Below are positions 52,858-61,296 of a stretch of 64,000 bases of DNA, one piece after another (the first letter of the stretch is position 1; every line of letters begins with the position of its first letter). A model generated the notes under the pieces. That model did not search any database, was not told the DNA's origin, and worked only from the letters and a program-made list of their open reading frames with translations. Location: contig CAZAFL010000014.1 of assembly GCA_964484465.1 (NCBI GenBank), forward strand, positions 12,021 through 76,020, given 5' to 3'. The position numbers were made by a program, and so were the translations under genes. The DNA comes from CAZAFL01 sp964484465. Lineage in GTDB: Bacteria > Bacteroidota > Ignavibacteria > UBA10030 > SZUA-254.

Positions 52858-54300
52858 ATGCCTCATTCAAAACGTGTTTTTGCCAGAACCAAAATAGTTT
52901 GTACCCTCGGACCCGCCTGCTACTCTTCTCATACCATTTCTGCGATGATACACGCGGGGATGGATGTTGCCCGCATCAATTTTTCCCACGGAACGACCAC
53001 AGAACACCGCAGGATGCTGAAACTCCTCCATCGGTCGGCAAGATCGGCCGGAGAGCCGGTAAGCCTTATCCTTGATTTACAAGGACCGAAAATTCGCATC
53101 GGCAAATTAACAACCCCCACTATTGAACTCCGGCCGCAGGGGATCATTACGATAACGACGAAAGAGCTCGATGGAAACGAAAACATTATCTCGACGACAT
53201 ACCGCCACCTGCCAAAAGATGTGAAGAAAGGAAATACAATACTCCTCGACGACGGCAAGATTGAATTAAGAGTATCGGGGGTTAAAGGAAATAATGTCCT
53301 CTGCAGAATCGTTACCGGAGGCACTCTGAGCGCCCACAAAGGAATGAATTTGCCTGGGGTTTCAGTATCCGCTCCCTCGTTGTCGGAAAAAGATAAAGAG
53401 GACATGATGTTTGCGTTCAAGCATGATGTCGATTATGTCGCCCTTTCATTCGTTCGGCGTGCTCACGACATTGCTCTGCTTCGCGATTTCATTATCGAGA
53501 ACGGACCGAAAGGGAGAAAAATCCCCATCATCGCGAAAATAGAAAAAGTAGAAGCGATTGCAAACATCGATGCAATTTTAGCGGAAACGGATGCGGTCAT
53601 GGTCGCGCGCGGGGACCTCGGAGTAGAATTGCCGACGGAGGATGTTCCGCTCCTGCAAAAAATGATCGTTAGAAAATGCAACGAACTCGGTAAACCGGTG
53701 ATCATCGCAACTCAAATGCTTGAATCGATGATGAACAATCCCCGACCGACACGCGCAGAAACGAGCGATGTTGCAAATGCCGTGCTCGACGGCGCAGACG
53801 CAGTGATGCTAAGCGGAGAAACATCGGTGGGAAAATATCCGGTCGAAACCGTAAAGATGATGGACAAAATCATTCTCAAGACTGAAGAGCAGGCCAGCCG
53901 GTATGAAACGTTCGACCCCGATTGGATCCCCTCAACGCACGAGTACGACCCTATCACCCGCTCAGCCTGTTTGCTCGCCGATTATGTTCATGCTTCCGCC
54001 ATTGTTGCACTAACACATTCGGGCTCGACTGCCGGCCATGTTGCTAAATTCCGGCCACCCGCAAGAATCATTGCAGTGACCGACCGAGAAAAGATCATGC
54101 GCCGTCTCAATCTTATCTGGGGCATTCGCGGCTTAATCGTGGGAAACTTGAAGAAGGACACCGACGCGACATTTAAACTAATCCAGGAGCGCCTTCTTCG
54201 GGATGGATATGTTACGCCTGGTGAAACAATTGTCTTTCTTGCCGGAATCCCGCTGTTCGAGGGGCATCCGACAAATACTATCAAAGTGGATAAAGTATGA
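52858..54300 (+). CDS. pyk: Pyruvate kinase
   Basis: Last ATP-yielding step of glycolysis. 480 residues from ATG 52858; an in-frame ATG at 52822 would overlap the sirtuin gene. Motifs: TKIVCTLGPACYSS, INFSHGTTTEH, LDLQGPKIRIG, IAKIEKVEAIANID with the active-site Lys, MVARGDLGVELP, and TQMLESMMNNPRPTRAETSDV followed by DGADAVMLSGETSVGKYP. The C-terminal domain (VALTHSGSTAGHVAKFRPPA) is present, so regulation by sugar phosphate is possible. It converges on the SGNH gene with 5 bp between. Confidence 0.97.
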   Translation: MPHSKRVFARTKIVCTLGPACYSSHTISAMIHAGMDVARINFSHGTTTEHRRMLKLLHRSARSAGEPVSLILDLQGPKIRIGKLTTPTIELRPQGIITITTKELDGNENIISTTYRHLPKDVKKGNTILLDDGKIELRVSGVKGNNVLCRIVTGGTLSAHKGMNLPGVSVSAPSLSEKDKEDMMFAFKHDVDYVALSFVRRAHDIALLRDFIIENGPKGRKIPIIAKIEKVEAIANIDAILAETDAVMVARGDLGVELPTEDVPLLQKMIVRKCNELGKPVIIATQMLESMMNNPRPTRAETSDVANAVLDGADAVMLSGETSVGKYPVETVKMMDKIILKTEEQASRYETFDPDWIPSTHEYDPITRSACLLADYVHASAIVALTHSGSTAGHVAKFRPPARIIAVTDREKIMRRLNLIWGIRGLIVGNLKKDTDATFKLIQERLLRDGYVTPGETIVFLAGIPLFEGHPTNTIKVDKV

Positions 54301-54305
54301 GATGC

Positions 54306-55637
54306 TTAACGGGACGGGGTCGCATCGGAAGACAATATGTTGAACAATTTTGTTGCAACAAGATTATTCCCTTCTTCCGATATGTGACAATAATCCGAGT
54401 AGACTGTTTCCTGCAATTTGTTAAAAATCGAACAGAAATTGAAACAGCGGGGTATGTTTGACGAATCAATCCTTGTATATGTATCAAGAAAGAGTTCTTT
54501 TAACTTTTCATCCTTACTGATCTTATCAGAATGTTTTTCTTCGTCAGTGATATGAGCTTTGGTAAATATGACCGGCTGAAGGACACAGACGAAAGAGAAG
54601 TTGTAGACCTTAGCGAGGTTTTCTATCAAACGAACGGTTGCAGCATAATGTTCAGCGATTGCTTTTGAGAGATCATGTAGCTCCTCTTCTCCGTAAATTT
54701 TTGCAGTCCATACAGGAGGCGGCTCTCCGATAACAAGAGACAGCAACTTTGTCAATCCTTTGTAGATCATGGAATAATTCTCAAGGCCCTCTTTCGCGAT
54801 CAAGCCGATATGCTTCAGCGGTGATTGCTTTTTCCACACAAACGCCTTCCGTAGTTCGTAATCCAGTGCATTGACATCGGGGTGACCGGTGTTATATGAG
54901 GAGATAATGTCATTTACACCTTCATAAAAAACGACCCGGTTGGGAACATGCCCCGCCTGCAGAAGCAATACAAGGCGAACAGCATTTTGCATGAACGAAT
55001 ATCCGCGTTCGCCATAATTGAAAACAATATACCGTTGAGCCTGTCGATTTAATAAATTAGACAACACAGAAGGGATCGTGCCCTCATCACGGACATACGC
55101 TCCCCATACAGCTGAACCGCCAAATACGAAGACTGTTTCTGCAGAATCATTATACCTGATGGTAGGGTTGTACGTCAACCGAACCCCTTCGGAATCGACA
55201 TGAGTAAAGTCTCCGGCGAACTGTTTCGTTCTCCATCCTAAATACTGATCGTATTCCGTCTGCAAGTGTTCGTATTCCCTCAGCAGTGGAACGGCCCATT
55301 TCTTATCCCTGTACATTGACATCGAAGCACGGCTGCTGATTTCTCCATGGTAAATAAACATGATGAGACGTAGACCAAGCTCAACCGAACAGATGATAAT
55401 TCCGACCATCACAATTGAAAAAAGAACTGCCTTCGTGTCAATCACTCTCCTCTTGACGAACAAAATGATGGCGGCGATGATAATCGATACCTGAACGAGG
55501 ATGACAAACAGGAAGAAAGGGGGAGAATGTATTTTTCCGTTTGGAGAAAATACATATCCAAGCAGGTACGGATTACACGCCATGCCGGCAAGAATAAGCA
55601 GAAAGCTTATTCTTTTGAACCGCCGCTCCCCGTTCAT
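54306..55637 (-). CDS. Membrane-anchored SGNH/GDSL-type hydrolase
   Basis: 443 residues: three N-terminal hydrophobic segments (about 10-30, 40-60, 72-97), then a large extracytoplasmic SGNH domain. Block I FVFGGSAVWGA (nucleophile S175), block II FNYGERGYSF (Gly), block III YEGVNDI (Asn) and block V DYCHISEEGN (Asp/His) complete the catalytic set. This architecture fits an O-acyl esterase or acyltransferase acting on polysaccharides or lipids, but no substrate is evident. The start overlaps the hydrolase stop by 4 nt, so it is the last gene of a five-gene run. Confidence 0.85.
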   Translation of the reverse strand: MNGERRFKRISFLLILAGMACNPYLLGYVFSPNGKIHSPPFFLFVILVQVSIIIAAIILFVKRRVIDTKAVLFSIVMVGIIICSVELGLRLIMFIYHGEISSRASMSMYRDKKWAVPLLREYEHLQTEYDQYLGWRTKQFAGDFTHVDSEGVRLTYNPTIRYNDSAETVFVFGGSAVWGAYVRDEGTIPSVLSNLLNRQAQRYIVFNYGERGYSFMQNAVRLVLLLQAGHVPNRVVFYEGVNDIISSYNTGHPDVNALDYELRKAFVWKKQSPLKHIGLIAKEGLENYSMIYKGLTKLLSLVIGEPPPVWTAKIYGEEELHDLSKAIAEHYAATVRLIENLAKVYNFSFVCVLQPVIFTKAHITDEEKHSDKISKDEKLKELFLDTYTRIDSSNIPRCFNFCSIFNKLQETVYSDYCHISEEGNNLVATKLFNILSSDATPSR

Positions 55638-56494
55638 TCCTGCTGCCCTTTTCGCAGTGACGCATCATTATTATTCGCAAATCTCATCACCGCTTCACAG
55701 AGCTCTGTGGGTTTTTCAAGGGGGACAGAATGTGCGCATTCCGGGAAAACTTCCAACTGTGAGCCTGTGAGCAAGCGATGAAATGCATAAGCAAATTTGA
55801 GAGGAATCGCACGGTCGTGTTTCCCCCAGATAATAAGAGAGGGGGTTTGAAGTTCGAGTAATCTTTTTGAAAACATTCTATCTCTCGCACAAATATTTCT
55901 CAACATGTTGAGCCATGCATCGCGATGCCCTGTCAGGCGCAACTGTTCGAAGAATTTTTCGCAAAGGCCGGCAGGGCGCTGCCGAATATCATAAAATGAC
56001 AAACTGCTCAAGAAGCAAATGACACGCCGGCTCTGCATGACCGTGAACTTCAGCAGACCCGCTAAAATGTTCCATATCGGAAACCTTGCTATCAGGAAAG
56101 CTTGCGGCGATAACCCCGTACTTGAAATAAGGACAATTTTTTTAACTCTCTCCGGGTAACGATATGCAAAGTTTACGGCAATTTGTCCCCCGTACGAAAC
56201 ACATATCCAAATCGCGGTTTGGATTCCTTCAATATCAAGAAAACATCGTAAGAAATTTACGTAATCTTCGGTAGAATATCTTTTTGATGGGGACCAGGAT
56301 AAACCGTATCCCGGCAAATCTATGATAACGACTTCAAAATATCTTGACAGTGGAGTTTCGACGCGTTGCCACATGAGCGGCCCACCCAATCCGTGAAGAA
56401 GGATAAGAGTCTTCCCTTTACCCGCTCGACGGACATGAGTGCGAATACCTTCAACAACCGTAAAGTGACCGTTCGATGTTACTTCTTCATCCAT
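55634..56494 (-). CDS. Alpha/beta hydrolase
   Basis: 286 residues. Oxyanion region LILLHGLGGPLMW (30-42), nucleophile elbow ICVSYGGQ with S100 (a Cys replaces the usual first Gly of GxSxG), acid D in KHDRAIPL and catalytic His in CAHSVPLEKP. The cap region between the elbow and the acid is helical (FPIWNILAGLLKFTVMQSRR). Cytoplasmic, no signal peptide. Overlaps TrmH by 16 nt upstream and the SGNH gene by 4 nt downstream. The substrate is unknown. Confidence 0.88.
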   Translation of the reverse strand: MDEEVTSNGHFTVVEGIRTHVRRAGKGKTLILLHGLGGPLMWQRVETPLSRYFEVVIIDLPGYGLSWSPSKRYSTEDYVNFLRCFLDIEGIQTAIWICVSYGGQIAVNFAYRYPERVKKIVLISSTGLSPQAFLIARFPIWNILAGLLKFTVMQSRRVICFLSSLSFYDIRQRPAGLCEKFFEQLRLTGHRDAWLNMLRNICARDRMFSKRLLELQTPSLIIWGKHDRAIPLKFAYAFHRLLTGSQLEVFPECAHSVPLEKPTELCEAVMRFANNNDASLRKGQQE

Positions 56495-57057
56495 TCAGCA
56501 AACATTTTTTTCACCGTTGACTGCGGGAATGCGGACCGATCGTACATGCCGGCATCCTGTCGTTGGCGCAATGCTTCATACAACGAGACTGCGCAAGCGA
56601 CTGACACATTCAGGCTTTGAATCATCCCCATCATCGGTATTTGGAAATTCCTGTCAGCAAGTTTGACTGCTTCGTCCGACACACCACGGTGTTCATTACC
56701 AAACACAAATGCGATGTTCCGGGTCAAATCAAGGTCATACAAAGATTCTGAAGTTTTCCCCAGATGTGTTGCACAAACCATGAAACCTTCACCGTGCAAC
56801 GCGCTGAAACACTGCGGAATTGATTTGAATTGTCGGCGTGCAATCCACTTGTTTGCGCTTGCCGAGCTTTTGCGTCCGAGCTTCGGGAACTTCTCAGTGA
56901 CATACACCAATTGAACTTCCGCTATCCCCACTGCATCAGCAGAACGCAGCATCGCACTGACATTGTGTGGGTCGTGGATATCTTCCATGACAATCGTCAG
57001 CGAAGGTTGTCTGTGTTTAAGCACAGTGAGGAATTTCTTCTTTCGTTCTTCTGTCAT
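56479..57057 (-). CDS. trmH: tRNA (guanosine-2'-O-)-methyltransferase, TrmH/SpoU family
   Basis: 192 residues from ATG 57057 (overlaps the EamA stop as ATGA; eight more codons upstream are less likely). SPOUT knot enzyme: VMEDIHDPHNVSAMLRSADA (motif 1), AFVFGNEHRGVSDEAV (motif 2) and FQIPMMGMIQSLNVSVACAV (motif 3). The close match to bacterial TrmH, including the short C-terminal region (RQRQDAGMYDRSAFP), suggests Gm18 of tRNA as the target. Position in an otherwise membrane/hydrolase run gives no further hint. Confidence 0.88.
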   Translation of the reverse strand: MTEERKKKFLTVLKHRQPSLTIVMEDIHDPHNVSAMLRSADAVGIAEVQLVYVTEKFPKLGRKSSASANKWIARRQFKSIPQCFSALHGEGFMVCATHLGKTSESLYDLDLTRNIAFVFGNEHRGVSDEAVKLADRNFQIPMMGMIQSLNVSVACAVSLYEALRQRQDAGMYDRSAFPQSTVKKMFAEWMKK

Positions 57058-58010
57058 GAATCGGGCGGCTTGTTGAGCCAATGGGTCTTTTCCGCTTCCT
57101 GAGCTGGAGATAGACCCGGTACGACTTCTTGAATCTCCTTTTGCTTTATCTGAAGAACTCCGATGGCAATGATGACCATAGCTGCTCCAAAGATTTGCAG
57201 AGGAGAGAGCAATTCATCAAGGAAGAAAAAAGCGGTCACGATGGCGACGATAGGTTCAAATGTCGCCGTGATAATCGCGCGCGACGCAGTGAGATAACGA
57301 ACGCCAGAGAAATATAATGAATGCGGTATCAGGATGGAAATTATTGCAAACCCAAGAAACATTTCCCATGTGCCCGCAGAATAATGGGAAGCAATGATTG
57401 TCGTCGGGGGGTTAAAGAACAGCCAAAAAATAGAAGCGAAAATAAATGCATAGCAAAGAGTCGTCCAGACACTGTAAGTACGAAAAATATGTCGCAGCAT
57501 GATGTTGGTAAAGGCCCAGCAAAATGCAGAGGCGAATCCCGTTATCATGGCGATACGGCTAATATTCTCAAACGACAACTTCTCACCTCCAACCGCGAGA
57601 AAACATCCTCCGAGTGAAATGATTCCTGCAAGAATTTTGGAAAGCGACAACTCCTCCTCACGGGTGACCGCAGCATAAGCAAGGACGAGGACCGGTGCAA
57701 GATATTGCAGAAGAATTGCCGTGGCAACATTCGTTTCTTTGATAGTAAAATAATAGGTAAAATTCGATCCGGCACCTCCGATAATGCCAAGGAGGGCAAA
57801 TCGGTAGAGGTCCTTTATTTCTACGCGAAGAAGATCCCTTTTGAATATCAGAAAGAATATCACGAGCAAGATGCACGATAATGTCATTCTCATCTGAACC
57901 AGAACGAGTGCATCCACTTGACGCGTAAAGATATATTTTGCCACAGTAGCGGAGCCACCCCAGAATACTGTTGCTCCGAGTATCAACATGTACCCTTTCA
58001 ACGATTTCAT
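57054..58010 (-). CDS. EamA/DMT-superfamily transporter
   Basis: 318 residues with about ten hydrophobic segments in two EamA repeats (first: LILGATVFWGGSATVAKYIF; second: FASAFCWAFTNIMLRHIF). Inner-membrane exporter family for amino acids, nucleotides or other metabolites. A long cytoplasmic C-terminal tail (about 295-318, EVVPGLSPAQEAEKTHWLN) follows the last helix. It overlaps the upstream helical gene and TrmH, each by 4 nt. The substrate is not predictable. Confidence 0.9.
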   Translation of the reverse strand: MKSLKGYMLILGATVFWGGSATVAKYIFTRQVDALVLVQMRMTLSCILLVIFFLIFKRDLLRVEIKDLYRFALLGIIGGAGSNFTYYFTIKETNVATAILLQYLAPVLVLAYAAVTREEELSLSKILAGIISLGGCFLAVGGEKLSFENISRIAMITGFASAFCWAFTNIMLRHIFRTYSVWTTLCYAFIFASIFWLFFNPPTTIIASHYSAGTWEMFLGFAIISILIPHSLYFSGVRYLTASRAIITATFEPIVAIVTAFFFLDELLSPLQIFGAAMVIIAIGVLQIKQKEIQEVVPGLSPAQEAEKTHWLNKPPDS

Positions 58011-58564
58011 TCTGAGGGAGACGGGCCGGCAGGAGGCGGTAAGTCTTCTCGTAATTTGCGCCGGTAAAATTCACTCATCTCATCATTGCCGGCGATCTCA
58101 TACATTCTCACCAGGCGCTCGTACAGCGCACCGGGCTGCTTAACGTGATTGACTCCTTTTTTTAGAAATTCGATGAGGATGAGAACGGGAGGAATGTTGA
58201 GGTCTGACTCGTAACAGTCTGCAGCCTGAAGGTAAGGAGAAATTGCTTCCCGTTTCACGGAAGCGGCTTTTTTGTAATATTCAACCGCGAGGTCATAATT
58301 ATCTATCATCGAATGGGTGACTTCAAAAATATTTGCAAGCCACATGTATGTATCGAATGCCAGAGGAGGAAACTCCTTTGCAAGTTTTTCTCCAAACAAG
58401 CATCTTTCGTCTGGGGTCAGTGTCGGGTTCCAAAATAACAACCGGTAAAGCTCAATGTCATTCAGCCTTTGCTCCACGCATTGTTCAAATGCATCAAAGA
58501 TCTCGTTGAATTCTTTCGATAATTCAAAACGTTTACGTATTTCATCAACAGAGATTTTTGACAT
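58007..58564 (-). CDS. Helical TPR-like protein of unknown function
   Basis: 185 residues, soluble, almost all helical. A repeat-like segment about 70-110 (FDTYMWLANIFEVTHSMIDN then AVEYYKKAASVKREAISPYL) and a second at 110-170 resemble TPR helices, and a proline-rich tail ends in LPPPAGPSPSE. First gene of the five-gene minus-strand run (helical protein, EamA, TrmH, hydrolase, SGNH) with 4-nt overlaps. I do not recognise the family. Confidence 0.65.
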   Translation of the reverse strand: MSKISVDEIRKRFELSKEFNEIFDAFEQCVEQRLNDIELYRLLFWNPTLTPDERCLFGEKLAKEFPPLAFDTYMWLANIFEVTHSMIDNYDLAVEYYKKAASVKREAISPYLQAADCYESDLNIPPVLILIEFLKKGVNHVKQPGALYERLVRMYEIAGNDEMSEFYRRKLREDLPPPAGPSPSE

Positions 58565-58886
58565 GAGTACGTCTGTGTGCCGTTGTTATCGCCTCCCACA
58601 ATAATTCTTCCTTGCAGTTCCCCACAGGTCAGGAAAAAAATCAGCTATGCGTGACTATATCGGCATGAAAATCTTGAATTATCGAAAAAATAACAAAGGT
58701 GAGAGTGAAAAGCAAGGGGTATTTCTCTCTTGAAGGGCGGGTCTTAATACTTCATGCCTTGAGGACAAATGCTTGCAACACGTTGCTATTAGCCGCTTTA
58801 CCAGCGGAATGGATATTATTTTCCTGAGAATGAGTTTGACTCTCCAATAAAATATATGTATTTTCCCGTCAAAAAAAGGAGCTATC
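58565..58886. other. Divergent intergenic region (322 bp)
   Basis: Contains the promoter of the Yip1 gene (58836-58864) and its Shine-Dalgarno (AAAAAGGAGC, about 58873-58882). The promoter for the leftward run cannot be picked with confidence. Nothing else recognised, no RNA gene. Confidence 0.6.
58836..58864 (+). promoter_or_regulatory. Putative promoter of the Yip1-family gene
   Basis: -35 TTGACT (58836-58841), 17-bp spacer, -10 TATTTT (58859-58864), followed within 25 bp by a strong AAAGGAG ribosome-binding site before ATG 58887. Confidence 0.6.
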
Positions 58887-59645
58887 ATGGACGAACACCA
58901 ACCTGTAGTCGCATCTCTTTCTGTTTCTTCATTTATGACTCGGGCGGTAAATGTCTTTGCATCCCCTTCTGAGCTATACACCGAAGTTGCTGCAGCACCG
59001 CCTCAAACATCTTCGTGGCTATTACCATTTCTTGCGGGTCTTGCTTTAGCTCTGATTTTCACTTTTTCACTCTATAGTAATATGTCTCTCCGTGAGCAGA
59101 TCTATGATATGCAGACCCAGGGGATGCAAAAAGCGGTGGAGCAGGGAAAAATGACCCAGGAACAATTCGATCAGATGAAGGACCGGATGGAATCAAGCGG
59201 ACCGCTCATGTTCATGTTGATTGGAGGAGGAAGCGCAGTTGTTATTATTACAATCATTTTCTTTCTTGTCCCTCTCGTATTGTGGCTTGCGACAAAATTT
59301 GGTTTGAAATCGGCTCTTACCTACAATAAGATGCTTGAAATTTTCGGGCTTTCGTCTCTTATCGGGTTCCTTGGTAGCATTGTTGCTCTTATCATGATGA
59401 ACCTTCTCAATTCGATGCACGGTACGCCGAGCGGCGCATTGCTTGTTATGAATTCATACGACCGAACCAATTTCGTGCACAACCTCCTCTCATCTATAAA
59501 TGTATTTACGATCTGGCAACTTGGCATCATTGGTATCGGAATTGCGAAAGTTTCTAACAAATCCAGTGGAACTGCGATCGGGATTGTGTTTGCTCTCTGG
59601 CTGGTTTGGGTTATTGCGGCTTCTGCGTTAGGCTGGGTACGATAA
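58887..59645 (+). CDS. Yip1-family multi-pass membrane protein
   Basis: 252 residues. N-terminal soluble stretch with FMTRAVNVFASPSELYTEVA, the pattern that starts many bacterial Yip1-domain proteins. Membrane segments at about 43-62, 110-135, 150-172, 205-225 and 232-248, with a charged amphipathic helix (REQIYDMQTQGMQKAVEQGK) between the first and second. The role in bacteria is unknown. Strong Shine-Dalgarno and own promoter; convergent with the M14 gene. Confidence 0.8.
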   Translation: MDEHQPVVASLSVSSFMTRAVNVFASPSELYTEVAAAPPQTSSWLLPFLAGLALALIFTFSLYSNMSLREQIYDMQTQGMQKAVEQGKMTQEQFDQMKDRMESSGPLMFMLIGGGSAVVIITIIFFLVPLVLWLATKFGLKSALTYNKMLEIFGLSSLIGFLGSIVALIMMNLLNSMHGTPSGALLVMNSYDRTNFVHNLLSSINVFTIWQLGIIGIGIAKVSNKSSGTAIGIVFALWLVWVIAASALGWVR

Positions 59646-59650
59646 TCCTT

Positions 59651-60814
59651 TTATGACGGTAAGGCAAAAAATTTCTCCCATTCAAAGGGCTTTCCCAATG
59701 TAAGGAGAGAGTAAGCCAGACGCCGCTCTCTCCCGTCTATTTCCTTCAGTCCGACAAATGTGTGCAGATCACCAAGGTCGACAAGCGTCGGCGTTGTCCC
59801 AGTATGTGTATCCACCTGATAGGATATCCCAAGGTCGACAAGGCTTGTCAAAGGAGGACTGTACTCGATGAGAACGTTACGGATGATAAGATCGTATGCC
59901 TTCTTTCCGTTGAAAGGAAGAGATTCATACGTTTGAACCTGAGACTCCTTGTACTCCCCCGAGGCAATTGCATAAAGAGATGTGAGCATGGCGATACAAT
60001 TCAATTTACGGATTAAATTTTTCTCGGGGTCATTGATTGTGTGTCCCGATTCAATGAGAACCGTGCTCGTTCCCCATTTTTGCATGTTATCTCCGAACGC
60101 CCGGGGTTCAAAGCTATCGTCATAGCGCGTAATGCTATTCCGGGCAAACATGCCAATGATGCTTGCACATGTTGCCGCTAACTGTTTTGCTTTCCCCCGA
60201 ACATTATTTTCTGATTTCGCAGAATCGTACGCCGGTGCTAATAGTGCAATCGCAGCGAGTTCTCTCGACGTTCCGACAGTGCTAAGTTCCTGGTCATGTA
60301 AATTAAACCCGAACTCCGGCTTAATCTCCTGCTGCAATTGTTTTAGAATTCGTGCTTCCGGCGTTCGAAGAGCGAGCGCGTCCCGGTTCATATCGATTTG
60401 TTGTGCTGTACGCCTTTGAAAACGGGCAGCTCCGTCAGGATTCAGCATCGGAAGAAAATGTAACGTGAGGGCGGAAAGAATGGTAAGCGCGGGATCCTTT
60501 TCATCGAGCGAGGAAAGGCTTTGCAACGTATCTGCAATCGCCATGGTCGCCGTAGATTCGTCACCGTGCATTTGAGACCAAAGAAGAACGTGGACGCTGC
60601 CCGTTCCAGCAGAAATCAATCTAATGGGCCTTCCTTCAAATGAATTGCTTGCCGGTCGTACTTCAAGTCGCCCGCGGGAATTCTTTATAATACCATCTAT
60701 TATTTTATGATACTCTTCAGGTGAAAAGCGTCTTGTGTGAAATTGCTTGACGTTAAACGATGCATAACGCTGAAGAAGCTGAAGGGCGTATGTTTGTGTA
60801 GTAGAGAGCGCCAT
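59651..60814 (-). CDS. M14-family zinc carboxypeptidase-like protein
   Basis: 387 residues from ATG 60814 (60820 also possible; codons further upstream would overlap the promoter). Zinc-binding His and Glu in SQMHGDEST and His in GFNLHDQ, with NPDGAARFQRR and IDMNRD supplying the substrate Asn/Arg, and catalytic Glu in VLIESGHT. No signal peptide, so probably cytoplasmic; it may trim peptides or peptidoglycan fragments. It converges on the Yip1 gene. Lack of a Shine-Dalgarno and the closeness of the -10 box suggest a nearly leaderless mRNA. Confidence 0.85.
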   Translation of the reverse strand: MALSTTQTYALQLLQRYASFNVKQFHTRRFSPEEYHKIIDGIIKNSRGRLEVRPASNSFEGRPIRLISAGTGSVHVLLWSQMHGDESTATMAIADTLQSLSSLDEKDPALTILSALTLHFLPMLNPDGAARFQRRTAQQIDMNRDALALRTPEARILKQLQQEIKPEFGFNLHDQELSTVGTSRELAAIALLAPAYDSAKSENNVRGKAKQLAATCASIIGMFARNSITRYDDSFEPRAFGDNMQKWGTSTVLIESGHTINDPEKNLIRKLNCIAMLTSLYAIASGEYKESQVQTYESLPFNGKKAYDLIIRNVLIEYSPPLTSLVDLGISYQVDTHTGTTPTLVDLGDLHTFVGLKEIDGRERRLAYSLLTLGKPFEWEKFFALPS

Positions 60815-60831
60815 AGGCATTAAGCGAAAAT

Positions 60832-60859
60832 AATATAGCAAAAACCGGGATTGATGCAA
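60832..60859 (-). promoter_or_regulatory. Putative promoter of the M14 peptidase gene
   Basis: Minus strand: -35 TTGCAT (60859-60854), 16-bp spacer, -10 TATATT (60837-60832). The transcription start would fall within about ten bases of the start codon. Confidence 0.55.
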
Positions 60860-61296
60860 TGTATTTTACATAAACAGTCGGAAAACCGCTAATGGGAAAG
60901 CGCTTGGGCAACAAGTGGCATTATTAACGTTGAAGTACATTACCCCGACTTTTTTCTAAAAAAAATGAAACTGTTGATGTGAAATGAAAGGTTTCAATCT
61001 CTTTTTCTTTAGACGATAGGTAGGGCATCGGCAGCGTAAGTCCAGGCAATCCTTAAAGGAATTTATTTCGTATTCTGTGTATATGCTTTACGAATAATAA
61101 CAAACGATCCGCAAATACCTACGAGTTCATTGACTACCACAAATGAAATGATTGTATGAGGTTAGGGTTTTTGTTTCTCGTCGAATTTAGGCTCTAAAGG
61201 TCTTGACAACATTTAGAAAAAAAGCTATATTTTGGTACTAAAGCTCTAAGACAAATAACCAATCCACCAATAATTAATTTTAGAGGAGATTTTTTT
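60860..61296. other. Intergenic region before the second Asp-box gene (437 bp)
   Basis: Holds the promoter 61203-61231 and the Shine-Dalgarno AGAGGAGA (61282-61289). The remainder (60860-61200) is AT-rich with no reading frame, RNA gene or repeat that I can support. Confidence 0.6.
61203..61231 (+). promoter_or_regulatory. Strong promoter of the second Asp-box secreted protein
   Basis: TTGACA (61203-61208), 17-bp spacer, TATATT (61226-61231), the same hexamers and spacing as the BMC promoter. The leader is about 60 nt, ending in AGAGGAGA before ATG 61297. Confidence 0.75.

Noticed and set aside
60860..61200. Degraded gene or RNA ahead of the second Asp-box gene
   Set aside because: No frame longer than a few codons, no homology to flanking proteins and no stable structure stood out.
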